Source: RGDT01 sp964630925 (GTDB lineage: Bacteria; Planctomycetota; Planctomycetia; Gemmatales; Gemmataceae). Taken from it: a stretch of DNA of 37,462 nt. Location of the stretch: the NCBI GenBank assembly GCA_964630925.1, contig CAZVZK010000096.1, positions 1 through 37,462 on the forward strand. Direction: 5' to 3'. Positions within the stretch are counted from its first letter, which is position 1, and the number at the start of each line of letters is the position of its first letter. A program made the position numbers and the translations under genes. The notes beneath the pieces were generated by a model. The model saw only the letters and a list, made by a program, of their open reading frames with translations, was not told the DNA's origin and did no database searches. Positions 6,827-13,592 of the stretch are shown here, piece by piece.

Positions 6827-7285
6827 TCAGGCGGCCTCGGGCGTGGCGAGGGCCTTGAGGGCCTCCATGTGCCGGCGGACCTTCGCGCGGGCCGAGCCCT
6901 GGAAGAGCCACATCATCAGCCAGGCGAACACGCCGGCGCCCGCCGTGTCGCTCTCGCAGCAGTAATCGAGGCGCGTGCCGCCGGCCTCCGGCGTCAGGCG
7001 GTAGTCGGCGAGCATGACGACGCCGGGGGCGAACGAGCCGCCGTGGAAGCGGGAGGCGATGCGGCGCGGCGGGTCGAAGGCCGTTACCTCGCCGAGATAT
7101 TCGACGGGGTGGCCGTCCTCGCTGATACGAAGGCGGAAGCGCAGGCCGGGGCGCATGGGGCCGTCGCTGATGGGCTCGTTGGCGAGCAGCTCGGGCATCC
7201 AGCGCCTCTGCTCCTCGGGGTCGAGGAGGAGGGCGAAGATGGCCTGCGGCGCGCAGGGGGCGTTGAACGAGTAGGTGATCCGCAC
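6827..7285 (-). CDS. SRPBCC-fold protein (polyketide cyclase/START-like)
   Basis: A 152-residue protein of the SRPBCC (Bet v 1-like) superfamily. It has the typical opening MRITYSFNAPCAPQAIFALLLDPEEQRRWMPEL, a beta-strand run (LRFRLRISEDG, VEYLGEVTAFDPPRRIASRF, MLADYRLTPEAGGTRLDYCCE), and the long C-terminal helix (VRRHMEALKALA). A short hydrophobic segment (GVFAWLMMWLFQGSA) lies just before that helix. Such proteins bind small hydrophobic ligands in a central cavity; the ligand cannot be told from sequence. It has no signal peptide. It is on the same strand as the lipoprotein gene upstream, 73 bases away, and has no obvious functional link to it. Confidence 0.8.
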   Translation of the reverse strand: MRITYSFNAPCAPQAIFALLLDPEEQRRWMPELLANEPISDGPMRPGLRFRLRISEDGHPVEYLGEVTAFDPPRRIASRFHGGSFAPGVVMLADYRLTPEAGGTRLDYCCESDTAGAGVFAWLMMWLFQGSARAKVRRHMEALKALATPEAA

Positions 7286-7358
7286 GCCGGCCCTCCAGGG
7301 GACAACGGCGGCGGAGCGTACCAGGGCGCGGGGTCGTCTCCCAGGTCAGCCGGGCCGG

Positions 7359-7871
7359 TCAGTTGACGCAATCGGCGCCCCAGGTGCCGGGGACGCTGAT
7401 GCCGCCCTTCCACGAGCCGTTCAGGAGGGTGCGGCCGTCGGGGGACAGCGCCGCGGTGTAGTGGGCGTTGGCGACGCCGCCGAAGCGGTCCTTGACGGTG
7501 AAGCCCTTCCAGTGGACCTGGCGGGTGGCGGGGTCGAAGGTGCCCTCGAAGTGGTAGCGGCCGCCGCCGGTCTTGCACGACCACTCGAAGAAGCCGTTGG
7601 CCAGGAAGGAGGCGGGGTCGCGCTCGACGACGAGGTAGCCCTCCCACTGGCCGCCGATGTTGTCCTTGCCCCTGGCCTGCCAGATGCCGGCGTTCTTCAT
7701 GGCGAGGACGTCCTTGTCGCGCTCCAGCGGGTCGATGAGGCGTGCGGGCGCCGCGCGGGTGGCCGCGTCGTCCGGCGGGGGTGCGGGTGGGGCCTTCCCG
7801 TCATCACAGCCGACGGCGAGGGTGAGGATCAGGAGGGTGAGCGTGGAGCGCCACATCTGGGTCGTCCTCAT
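7359..7871 (-). CDS. Predicted lipoprotein of unknown function
   Basis: About 170 residues from the ATG at 7871, chosen because it begins a normal lipoprotein signal: MRTTQMWRSTLTLLILTLAVGC, with lipobox LAVGC. After a Pro/Ala-rich linker (DDGKAPPAPPPDDAATRAAP) the mature domain includes NAGIWQARGKDNIGGQWEGYLVVERD, FEWSCKTGGGRYHFEGTFDPATRQVHWKGF, ALSPDGRTLLNGSWKG and a final GTWGADCVN. This looks like a small beta-barrel, with two cysteines that could form a disulphide. The G-x-W-x-G repeats recall lipocalin or calycin-like sheets, but I cannot assign a family. Location is the periplasmic face of a membrane by lipid anchor. An in-frame ATG at 7931 would add 20 residues before the signal and is unlikely. 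Confidence 0.7.
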   Translation of the reverse strand: MRTTQMWRSTLTLLILTLAVGCDDGKAPPAPPPDDAATRAAPARLIDPLERDKDVLAMKNAGIWQARGKDNIGGQWEGYLVVERDPASFLANGFFEWSCKTGGGRYHFEGTFDPATRQVHWKGFTVKDRFGGVANAHYTAALSPDGRTLLNGSWKGGISVPGTWGADCVN

Positions 7872-8036
7872 GCGGGTGCGTGGGCCACGCGGTCCATGAC
7901 ACACCAACCGGCGTCGGGTGTCAAGGATCACCGGGAGAAATCTACCTCAGCGGGCGCAGCGGGTCGGATATCCGACATGGTGTTGTTGGGGCGGAGGGCA
8001 TCCTCCCCGTGGCGCACGCCCGGTACATCTTTGGCC

Positions 8037-8354
8037 TCACTCGGCGAGGAGTGCGTCCCAGGTGTTCACGTCGCGCAGGCGGGCGGCGAGTGCCCGAAGC
8101 CTGCCCAGGTCGGTGATTGCCTCGATGGCCGCCACGACGGTGGGGTTGGGGGTGCCGAGCTTCCAGCCCCCGAACTCGAGCAGCATCTCGCGGGCGCCGC
8201 GCGCCTCGCCTTTGCGGATGATCCACTGATAGGTTGTGGACTCTTCCATCTCCTGGACCCCCTTGAAGAGACGCTCGATCACGTCGGCCTCGTGGCGGAG
8301 GCCGAGCAGGACGAACGTGGCCGCCTCCAGGACTGCCCTATCCCGGACGCGGAA
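8037..8354 (-). pseudogene. Duplicated C-terminal tail of an Rpn/DUF4351-like paralogue
   Basis: Directly after the TGA of the 8355-9227 gene the same frame stays open for another 105 codons to a stop at 8037-8039. It encodes a second copy of that gene's C-terminal third: EAATFVLLGLRHEADVIER, GVQEMEESTTYQWIIRKGEAR, AAIEAITDLGRLRALAARL and NTWDALLAE each align with the end of the full gene. The N-terminal nuclease-like domain is missing, and the segment has diverged from its neighbour, so it is the tail of a separate paralogue brought into tandem by recombination or deletion. Translation could begin at a GTG at 8282 to make an 81-residue remnant, but there is no clear Shine-Dalgarno. Confidence 0.7.
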
Positions 8355-9227
8355 TCACCCAGCGAGCAAGTCATCCCAGGAATTGACGACGAGGACGCGG
8401 TCGGCGAGGCGCCAGAGGCGTTCGAGGTCGGCGATGGCCTCGATGGCCGACCGGGCCCCCTCCGGGGCCGGTGCCTTGAACTTGCTCGCCCCCTGCCGCA
8501 GGATCGTCTGCCGGAGTGTGCGTGCCTCGCCCTTGCGGAGGATGGCCTGGTAGGTGGTGGACTCTTCCATCTCCTTTACCCCCTCGAAGATCCTCTGGAT
8601 GATCTCCGCCTCATGGCGGAGGCCGAGCAGGACGAACGTTGCCGCCTCCATCTTACCAGCAACTTCGGGGGAAGTCTCCGCCCGGAGGCGGCGCACCACG
8701 CGCCCGACGGTGCCCGCCAGGTTGCGGCCGCCCTCGTCGGTCAGCGGCGCGAAGGGGAGCAGCGCGGCGGGGCCCGACAGGAACGGTGCGAGAGGCTCCA
8801 GCCAGAGGCGGACGACGCGGTAGCGGAAGACGAGGTACGGCTCCGGGTCGTCGGTCAGCTCGCGCAGCTCCATGACGCCGGTGAGGTGGGTGGCGTTGGC
8901 CTCTGGGCGGAGGAGGATGATGACCGAGCGCACGGGCAGGGTGTGCCTGTTCGTCAGGAGGGTGGAGTAGAGGTGCGCCTGCGCCGGGGCGGCGCCGGCG
9001 TGGCCGGACCACGCCTCCGGGTTCAGCAGCAGGGCGCCGCCCGGCCTGCTGACGCGCAGGACCTTGTCGGCGGCGGCCGTGACCGTCGCCACGTCGGCGT
9101 CGATGAAGTCCGCCGAGGTGACGGGGCCGCCGAGGAAGCGTTCGGCCCAGCCGGCGGGCGACATCTCCAGCATGTCCTTGAACGTGTCGTCGAACGGCTT
9201 CGTGGAAATCGGCCCCTCCTCGGGCAC
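8355..9227 (-). CDS. Rpn/DUF4351-like putative PD-(D/E)XK nuclease-related protein
   Basis: A 290-residue protein from a GTG start at 9227. The N-terminus (PFDDTFKDMLEMSPAGW) and strands HLYSTLLTNRHTLPVRSVIILLRPEA and EPYLVFRYRVVRLWLEPL fit the Rpn/PD-(D/E)XK putative-transposase group, which is abundant in planctomycetes and cyanobacteria. The C-terminus has that group's tail: MEESTTYQAILRKGEAR, then AIEAIADLERLWRLADRVL, then SWDDLLAG. Relatives such as E. coli RpnA are DNA endonucleases that promote recombination. I cannot see a complete D-ExK triad here, so activity is uncertain. Its stop is followed in frame by a duplicated tail (8037-8354). A TAGAAT box lies 61 bases upstream. Confidence 0.65.
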   Translation of the reverse strand: MPEEGPISTKPFDDTFKDMLEMSPAGWAERFLGGPVTSADFIDADVATVTAAADKVLRVSRPGGALLLNPEAWSGHAGAAPAQAHLYSTLLTNRHTLPVRSVIILLRPEANATHLTGVMELRELTDDPEPYLVFRYRVVRLWLEPLAPFLSGPAALLPFAPLTDEGGRNLAGTVGRVVRRLRAETSPEVAGKMEAATFVLLGLRHEAEIIQRIFEGVKEMEESTTYQAILRKGEARTLRQTILRQGASKFKAPAPEGARSAIEAIADLERLWRLADRVLVVNSWDDLLAG

Positions 9228-9287
9228 GGCCCCGCTGGAGCCTTCTCATCACCTCGGCGGTTCCGCGGGCCGTGAACCCGGGCTGTA

Positions 9288-9293
9288 TTCTAG
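9288..9293 (-). promoter_or_regulatory. -10-like box (TAGAAT) upstream of the Rpn-like gene
   Basis: TAGAAT is read on the minus strand about 61 bases upstream of the GTG start of the Rpn-like gene. A weak -35 candidate (TGTTGG) is 16 bases further up. This is the same hexamer as at 1577, 6764 and 36430. Confidence 0.35.
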
Positions 9294-9336
9294 GGTTACC
9301 GAAGTCGCTCCAACAGCGGGTGATGGGCCGGGTGGT

Positions 9337-9359
9337 GCCGGCCGCCGAAGGCGGCCGGC
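9337..9359 (+). terminator. Perfect GC hairpin, terminator-like
   Basis: A perfect 10-base stem (GCCGGCCGCC with GGCGGCCGGC) encloses a GAA loop. A TTTT run follows nine bases later at 9369-9372, so it is not a classic U-tract terminator. No gene on the plus strand ends just before it. It may insulate the phage remnant from the Rpn-like gene. Confidence 0.4.
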
Positions 9360-9482
9360 TGTTGGCTGTTTTGTGAGGTGTGAGGACGCCGAGCGGCCCC
9401 GGCCAGGCCGGCTTTGCGGCCGGGGCCGAGCGCAGCGAGCGTGGGGCCGCGCAAGGCGGGGGAGGGCGTGAACGTTGGATGC

Positions 9483-9767
9483 TCACGGGATCGATGATGT
9501 CGCGGTTGTTGGGGCGAGGGGCCGGGTGGCGCAGCGGGGTGCGGCCTGGCCGGGGGACGTGCTGACGTAGAGGCGTGGCGGGTGGCTGGCGCAGACGGAG
9601 GCGTTGATGCTGGCGCAGGCCCAGGCGGTGTGCATCAGCTCGGCGAGGAGGTCGCGCGGGGACGGCTCACGCTGGCGGCGGTGGGCGTCGATGAAGTCGC
9701 TGCCGGTGCGGTGGGCCGGCAGGGCGGAGCGGGTGAACAGGGAGGTGAGCCAGGAGAAGATGCCCAT
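9483..9767 (-). pseudogene. Remnant of a phage portal protein gene (N-terminal fragment)
   Basis: From an ATG at 9767 the frame encodes about 94 residues beginning MGIFSWLTSLFTRSALP. They continue with LLAELMHTAWACASINASVCASHPPRLYV and PGQAAPRCATRPLAP before a stop. The short Gly-Leu-Phe start, the A-W-A-C-A-S-I-N-A-S-V helix and the P-R-L-Y-V strand are the opening of an HK97-type portal protein, which is normally more than 400 residues. Everything after residue 95 is missing, so it cannot form a portal. The terminase-like fragment at 11013-11240 is on the same strand and upstream, in the order expected of a phage packaging module. The call rests on motif memory and is moderate. Confidence 0.5.
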
Positions 9768-9863
9768 GTGGGCATCATGGCTGGGGGCGGGGCTGGGCGG
9801 GGAGGGGGATGGGGATAGGCTAAGGGGCGGAGGCCAAGGCGACAACCGGATGCGAGGTGACCG

Positions 9864-10964
9864 ATGCGGACGATGGCGCTCGTACTAGCCGGCTGGCTGA
9901 TTGCAGCCGTGTCCCCAGCCCAGGACAAGAAGGGTCCGGCACCGCTTCCTGAAGCCCTGGTGAAAGCCTGGAAGGAAGCAGGGGCCGAGGTAGGGTGGAT
10001 GTTGCCGAGCATGGTTGCCATAGGTCCCTATTACCAGAATGAGTTGGGGAAGGAATGGGCGGGATCAGTCGTGGCCGGGAAAACGATCCCCGCATTCCGC
10101 TTCCAGAACGAACCCCAGGCGGCCCTGGCCAAACTGCCCGTGCCAGGCACAGCTTTCGGCTTGAGCCTCCGCGGCAAGTGGCTGACGGATAAGGGCCTGG
10201 AAGAAGTGAGCGGCATGAAAACCCTGACCCTGCTCGCTCTCGATGTCAGGGGCGACCGGGAACCCAGGTATCCTCCCAGCCCAGACGATCTCAGGAAGTG
10301 GGTGACCGGGTCAGGCCTGAAGCACCTGGCAGGCCTAAAAACCCTCCAAGGGCTGAGCCTGCGGGGGGCGTGGGTGACCGGGCCAGGCCTGAAGCACCTG
10401 GCAGGCCTGGAGAACCTGGCGGCCCTTGACCTTTCCTGGACGCCATTCAGGGGCCAAGGCCTGGCGCACCTGGCGGGCTTGAAGAACCTCAGATCGCTGA
10501 ATCTTGAAAGCTCTCTCGTCACGCCGGGGGGCCTCCAGCACCTCACATCCTTGAAGGGACTGACACACCTTCGCCTGGCCGGCACGCGAGTCGACGACGA
10601 GTGCCTGAAGCACCTTGCAGGGCTGAAAAGCCTTGAATACCTCGCATTTCAAAGGGTTGACCTCGGGGGACGCTGGCCCGTGGAAGTCACCGATGATGGG
10701 CTGAAGGAGCTTTCCAAGCTGAAAAGCCTGAAGCACCTCGACCTCGGCGACACGCAGCTGACAGACGAGGGCCTCCCAGAACTGGGGGGGATGGAGGGCC
10801 TGGCTTCGATCGGGTTCGCCAATACGGCCATTACAGACGAAGGACTGAAGCACCTGAGCAAGATGAGGAACCTCACCTCCGTAAACCTGGCTAGGACGAA
10901 AGTGACCTTCGAGGGAGCGAAGGAACTCCAGAAGGCCTTGCCGAAGTGCAAAGTTGTGCGCTGA
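9864..10964 (+). CDS. Secreted leucine-rich-repeat protein
   Basis: A 366-residue protein with an N-terminal signal peptide (MRTMALVLAGWLIAAVSPAQ, cleavage about residue 20). A 100-residue non-repeat region follows, then about nine LRRs of 24-25 residues with the core L-K-H-L-A-G-L-K-x-L-x-x-L-x-L. Examples are GLKHLAGLKTLQGLSLRGA, GLAHLAGLKNLRSLNLES and GLKHLSKMRNLTSVNLARTKV. These resemble the planctomycete cysteine-free bacterial LRR class, which is expected to form a curved solenoid for protein binding outside the cytoplasm. The ligand is unknown. The gene is on the plus strand between two minus-strand phage remnants, so it appears to interrupt the old packaging module. Repeat-to-repeat DNA similarity (CTGAAGCACCTGGCAGGCCT) suggests recent internal duplication. 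Confidence 0.85.
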   Translation: MRTMALVLAGWLIAAVSPAQDKKGPAPLPEALVKAWKEAGAEVGWMLPSMVAIGPYYQNELGKEWAGSVVAGKTIPAFRFQNEPQAALAKLPVPGTAFGLSLRGKWLTDKGLEEVSGMKTLTLLALDVRGDREPRYPPSPDDLRKWVTGSGLKHLAGLKTLQGLSLRGAWVTGPGLKHLAGLENLAALDLSWTPFRGQGLAHLAGLKNLRSLNLESSLVTPGGLQHLTSLKGLTHLRLAGTRVDDECLKHLAGLKSLEYLAFQRVDLGGRWPVEVTDDGLKELSKLKSLKHLDLGDTQLTDEGLPELGGMEGLASIGFANTAITDEGLKHLSKMRNLTSVNLARTKVTFEGAKELQKALPKCKVVR

Positions 10965-11012
10965 TCGCTTCGCGAGGTCGCTTCCGGTAGGCTGATGCGC
11001 TCCGCTCTGCAT

Positions 11013-11240
11013 TCAGGCCCCGGTCCTGAGGTCGTCTTCCCAGATGTCGAGGCCGAAGACGCCGCGCGTCTCGCGCCAGCGCTCGGCCTGGCGGGAGCAG
11101 TTGCTGAGGGCCTGGCGTGCGGGGGAGAGGAGGAAGGCGCGCTGCCAGGGGTCGGGGGCGATGCCATGGGCGTCGAGGATCAGGGATGGGTCTACGGCCA
11201 GGGCGAGGGCCTGCTGGGGGGTGAGCGCCAGGGGGGCGAG
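11013..11240 (-). pseudogene. Remnant of a phage terminase large subunit gene
   Basis: The segment 11088-11240 encodes LAPLALTPQQALALAVDPS, then LDAHGIAPDPWQRAFLLSPARQALSNCSRQ. This matches the N-terminus of terminase large subunits, where P-x-x-W-Q-x-x-F-L and N-C-S-R-Q lead into the Walker A motif (usually followed by GKST). Here the sequence leaves the family exactly after RQ and continues with unrelated residues (AERWRETRGVFGLDIWEDD) to a stop at 11013. The ATPase and nuclease domains are therefore absent. The open frame extends upstream to 11342 without similarity to anything I know. With the portal-like piece at 9483-9767 it marks a decayed phage packaging cassette. Confidence 0.5.
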
Positions 11241-11304
11241 TATGGCGGGGTGGAGGCATGGTGGTGAGGGCGTGAGGGGTGTCGCTGCTCGGCGCTGACT
11301 GTCC

Positions 11305-11333
11305 TTGACAGGGCTGTGGCCGTGGTGTGTGAT
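11305..11333 (+). promoter_or_regulatory. Sigma-70-like promoter before the 11385 gene
   Basis: A perfect -35 TTGACA (11305-11310), a 17-base spacer and a -10 TGTGAT (11328-11333, 4 of 6 consensus) lie 52 bases upstream of the ATG at 11385. Confidence 0.55.
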
Positions 11334-11384
11334 AGCCGACAAGGCGCAGGTTTCTCACGAGTTCGGCGGAGGAGGGGCACTGCG

Positions 11385-11675
11385 ATGATGAACTGCCCCA
11401 TCCACGGGTTCACCGGATCGTGCATCTACTCGCTGGCCACCATACAGCCTCGGGCGGACGGGACACTGCCGGAGGTTGTGATCATCGAGATCAAGGATAC
11501 TGCCGAGGAAGAGGCATTCTTCCGGATTAACGTGACTCCAGAGGAAGCTGCGGCTCTTCCGGCCGTAGACGGCCGGATTCCGTTCGACTTGGAGGCGGCC
11601 GAATTGATGGACCGGTTGAGTGAAGGTTGCAGCCGCTGCCTGACAGATCGTCGGCAGGAGCTCAAGACGCGATGA
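11385..11675 (+). CDS. Small cysteine-containing hypothetical protein
   Basis: A 96-residue protein beginning at tandem ATGs (11385 and 11388), with GGAGGGG 8-10 bases upstream. It opens MMNCPIHGFTGSCIYSL, continues with TLPEVVIIEIKDTAEEEAFFRINVTPEEAAAL, and ends LSEGCSRCLTDRRQEL. The C-x2-H, a downstream Cys and the C-terminal C-x2-C could bind one zinc ion, but no family is recognised. The middle has an alternating hydrophobic strand pattern followed by an acidic helix. It has its own promoter at 11305-11333. The next gene begins 81 bases downstream on the same strand. Confidence 0.6.
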   Translation: MMNCPIHGFTGSCIYSLATIQPRADGTLPEVVIIEIKDTAEEEAFFRINVTPEEAAALPAVDGRIPFDLEAAELMDRLSEGCSRCLTDRRQELKTR

Positions 11676-11756
11676 AGGCCGATCCTGGCAGTCGCAGCCG
11701 AACAACGCGCCGCGTTCTTCGACGGTGGCCGCAACGGCGAAGACCCGAGGGGACCA

Positions 11757-12128
11757 ATGAGTCATCGGTCAAACAATCAACGGAACGGCCAGGTCCATCC
11801 GGCGCGGATGTGGCTCGTGTTCCTGGCGTTCATCGTCCTGGCGGCCGGTTGCGCCGAGCGTGGCAAGGCGACGGCGCCGAACTTCGGCGCGGTCAAGGAT
11901 GGCATGACGAAGGGGGAGGTGGAGGCCCTCCTCGGGCCGAACAATGACGTGATCAAGGACATCCAGTTCAGCCAGGTCATCCAGCAGAACCCGCAGGCCG
12001 AATGGAGGCGGTGGAAGCGGCCCGATGAAGGCCTCGATCAGACCTACCGGTACAAGTACTACTACCTCGTCGGGTTTGTGGATGGGAAGGTCATTCTCAA
12101 AGCAGAGCACCGCGAAACCTTGTATTAG
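11757..12128 (+). CDS. Predicted lipoprotein with SmpA/OmlA (BamE)-like pattern
   Basis: A 123-residue protein. The start at 11757 has GAGGGG seven bases upstream and supplies basic residues before the hydrophobic core MWLVFLAFIVLAAGC, whose last residues are a lipobox (LAAGC). The mature part reads FGAVKDGMTKGEVEALLGPNNDV, the V-x-x-G-M-T-x-x-E-V-x-x-L-L-G-P motif of the SmpA/OmlA superfamily. It then has RRWKRPDEG and YKYYYLVGFVDGKVILKAEHR, which fits the two-strand end of that fold. BamE in proteobacteria supports outer-membrane protein assembly, but many proteins with this motif are unrelated to the Bam complex. I therefore call only the fold and the membrane anchor. Confidence 0.7.
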   Translation: MSHRSNNQRNGQVHPARMWLVFLAFIVLAAGCAERGKATAPNFGAVKDGMTKGEVEALLGPNNDVIKDIQFSQVIQQNPQAEWRRWKRPDEGLDQTYRYKYYYLVGFVDGKVILKAEHRETLY

Positions 12129-12232
12129 GGCGGTGCAGTTGTAGAGGGGGGCGGCTGGGCACGGGCACCGGGGGCGGCGCGCGGTGCCGCATGCCCCCAG
12201 AGGCCGTGCGCGGGGTGAGCAAGTGAGCGTGT

Positions 12233-12302
12233 GAGCATGTGACTCGCGCACTCGGTGTCTTTCGGTGACTCCATGCGTCAAATAATGCCGAGTCACATGC
12301 TC
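12233..12302. repeat. 14-base perfect inverted repeat with a 42-base spacer
   Basis: GAGCATGTGACTCG at 12233-12246 is exactly complementary to CGAGTCACATGCTC at 12289-12302. A third, diverged direct copy (GTGAACACGTGACTCGCGG) follows at about 12318-12336. The spacer contains a further small dyad. The function is unknown. Confidence 0.8.
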
Positions 12303-12347
12303 AACAGGGGTGAGCGGGTGAACACGTGACTCGCGGAAATGCGCAGG

Positions 12348-12532
12348 TGATACCGGGTCGGGATGATTCGTGGTGATCGGCGAAGGACACGGGAGGGCGA
12401 GGCTCCTGCCGAGCCGATCGACACCTGGGGGCGCGGCGACACCGGTCATTCAAGGCGGATGTTCCGATCATCGTGCGGCTCGGCAGGAGCCTCGCCCTCC
12501 CGGACGCAACGGATCAACCCGATTCGGTATGA
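12348..12532. mobile_element. MITE-like non-coding element 1
   Basis: A 185-base element bounded by imperfect 22-base terminal inverted repeats: TGATACCGGGTCGGGATGAT at 12348 and the complement of GGATCAACCCGATTCGGTAT at 12511. Inside is a perfect 27-base inverted repeat (12390-12416 with 12476-12502, built on AGGGCGAGGCTCCTGCCGAG) around a 59-base loop. A second element with the same termini but a different core is at 27639-27756. There is no coding capacity and no clear target-site duplication. Confidence 0.6.
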
Positions 12533-12706
12533 CTCGGCGCCGACGGGCCTCGCGTCCCGAGGAGGCAGTCCCCGGCGGCCATCGGCACGCGGGGGCGCTC
12601 ACACGCCTCAACCGTCTTCATTGCATGTTCGTGTGTGGGGGTCTGAAATGAAATGCAATTGTTCCGCCGCACACCACCCTTCTACCCCCTCCAACCCTGG
12701 CCGGCC

Positions 12707-13444
12707 TCAACTGATGCTGACCATGACGTTGTAGCAGGCGTGGGCGCCGACCACGATGCCGAAGCCGCGGAGCTGGAAGAGCAGGGCGAAGTACAGCCCA
12801 GCGGCGAGGCGGAAGACGAACAGGTAGTTGCTGTACGCCTGGCCGTAGGGCCCGACGTGGTGGGCGGTGGAGAACAGCACCGCCGACACGATGGCCGCGC
12901 CGGCCACCGCGGCCGCGCCGGGCATCCCGATGAGGCGTAGCAGTCCGACGAGGGCCGAGAAGAGCATGAGGCGGAAGATGGCCTCCTCGTAGATGCCGGC
13001 GCCGAGGTACGTCACGACCTGGCGCAGGGCGGGCTCGGCGGCGCTGAGGGGCGCGTCCTCGGGGACGCCGACGGCGAGGCCGAAGCCGGCGTGCACGAGG
13101 GCCGGGGCGAGGAGGCGGCTGACGACCCACAGGCCGAGGGCGAAGGCGATGCTCTCCAGGACCATGCCGCACAGGACGCCGCCGAGGTCGCCGGGGCGGT
13201 CCTCGTGGCGGAGGTACGACCAGACGGCGAAGACCAGCACGAGCACCAGGGGCGGCACCCAGAAGGCGCGGACGCCGACGAGGTGGAGGCCGCAGCGCAT
13301 CCAGTGGTCGGCGCCGTTGCGTACCGTCTCGGGGTTGGCGCCGCCCAGGTAGAGGACGCCGGCCTCGTAGGCGACGAGCAGCGGCAGCAGGAACAGCAGG
13401 CACGCCCAGGGGTGCCGCGTCGCGCTGAGGTAGCCTAACGGCAT
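12707..13444 (-). CDS. CPBP-family intramembrane metalloprotease
   Basis: A 245-residue integral membrane protein with about seven hydrophobic segments. The CPBP (Rce1/CAAX-protease-like, ABI) motifs are all visible: E-E-x3-R as EEAIFR (153-158), the second-motif His in FSTAHHVGPY (195-196), and the last motif H-x3-N in HACYN (235-239). These form the membrane-buried metal or catalytic site. Bacterial members cleave membrane substrates or protect against peptide bacteriocins; the substrate here is unknown. Loop AVGVPEDAPLSAAEPALRQ precedes the first catalytic helix. The ATG directly abuts a 144-base heptamer hairpin (13445-13588) that would occupy the mRNA leader, so translation or transcription may be affected by it. 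Confidence 0.88.
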   Translation of the reverse strand: MPLGYLSATRHPWACLLFLLPLLVAYEAGVLYLGGANPETVRNGADHWMRCGLHLVGVRAFWVPPLVLVLVFAVWSYLRHEDRPGDLGGVLCGMVLESIAFALGLWVVSRLLAPALVHAGFGLAVGVPEDAPLSAAEPALRQVVTYLGAGIYEEAIFRLMLFSALVGLLRLIGMPGAAAVAGAAIVSAVLFSTAHHVGPYGQAYSNYLFVFRLAAGLYFALLFQLRGFGIVVGAHACYNVMVSIS

Positions 13445-13588
13445 AGGGGTCAGGGGTCAGGGGTCAGGGGTCAGTAAGAGAACAGCCAGTGAACAGCCAA
13501 GAGGAGCAGCCAGGGAACAGCCGAGCGAACAGCCAGCTCTTCGCCGGCTGTTCCCGTACTGACCCCTGACCCCTGACCCCTGACCCCT
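13445..13588. repeat. Long hairpin with (AGGGGTC)4 arms and internal GAACAGCC repeats
   Basis: Four tandem AGGGGTC units (13445-13472) face four tandem GACCCCT units (13561-13588), giving perfectly complementary 28-base arms. Inside lie GAACAGCC at 13480, 13491, 13515 and 13527, a variant at about 13503, and a complementary GGCTGTTC at 13546-13553 that extends the stem. The structure fills the gap between the HD-GYP stop (13593) and the CPBP start (13444), both on the minus strand. Confidence 0.9.
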
Positions 13589-13592
13589 GGCT

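Larger units (their letters stand above)
12129..12706. other. Repeat-rich intergenic region without a credible gene
   Basis: This 578-base gap between a plus-strand lipoprotein gene and the convergent CPBP gene has no open frame with protein-like composition. It holds a run of GTGAGC/GTGA-type short repeats (12214-12245 and 12310-12330), a 14-base inverted repeat (12233-12302) and a MITE-like element with terminal inverted repeats (12348-12532). Confidence 0.7.

Noticed and set aside
7963..7976. A 14-base palindrome GTCGGATATCCGAC
   Set aside because: It lies downstream of the Rpn-like tail and 92 bases upstream of the lipoprotein gene's start codon only in the opposite sense; there is no promoter or repeat copy to give it meaning.
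8355..8357. A second possible selenocysteine TGA, because the frame continues past the stop of the Rpn-like gene
   Set aside because: The sequence after the stop is a diverged duplicate of the same protein's tail rather than its natural continuation, and no redox motif or suitable stem-loop is present.
13445..13588. A CRISPR-like array, because of evenly repeated units
   Set aside because: The repeats are 7-8 bases, inverted rather than direct across the element, without unique spacers of constant length, and there are no cas genes.
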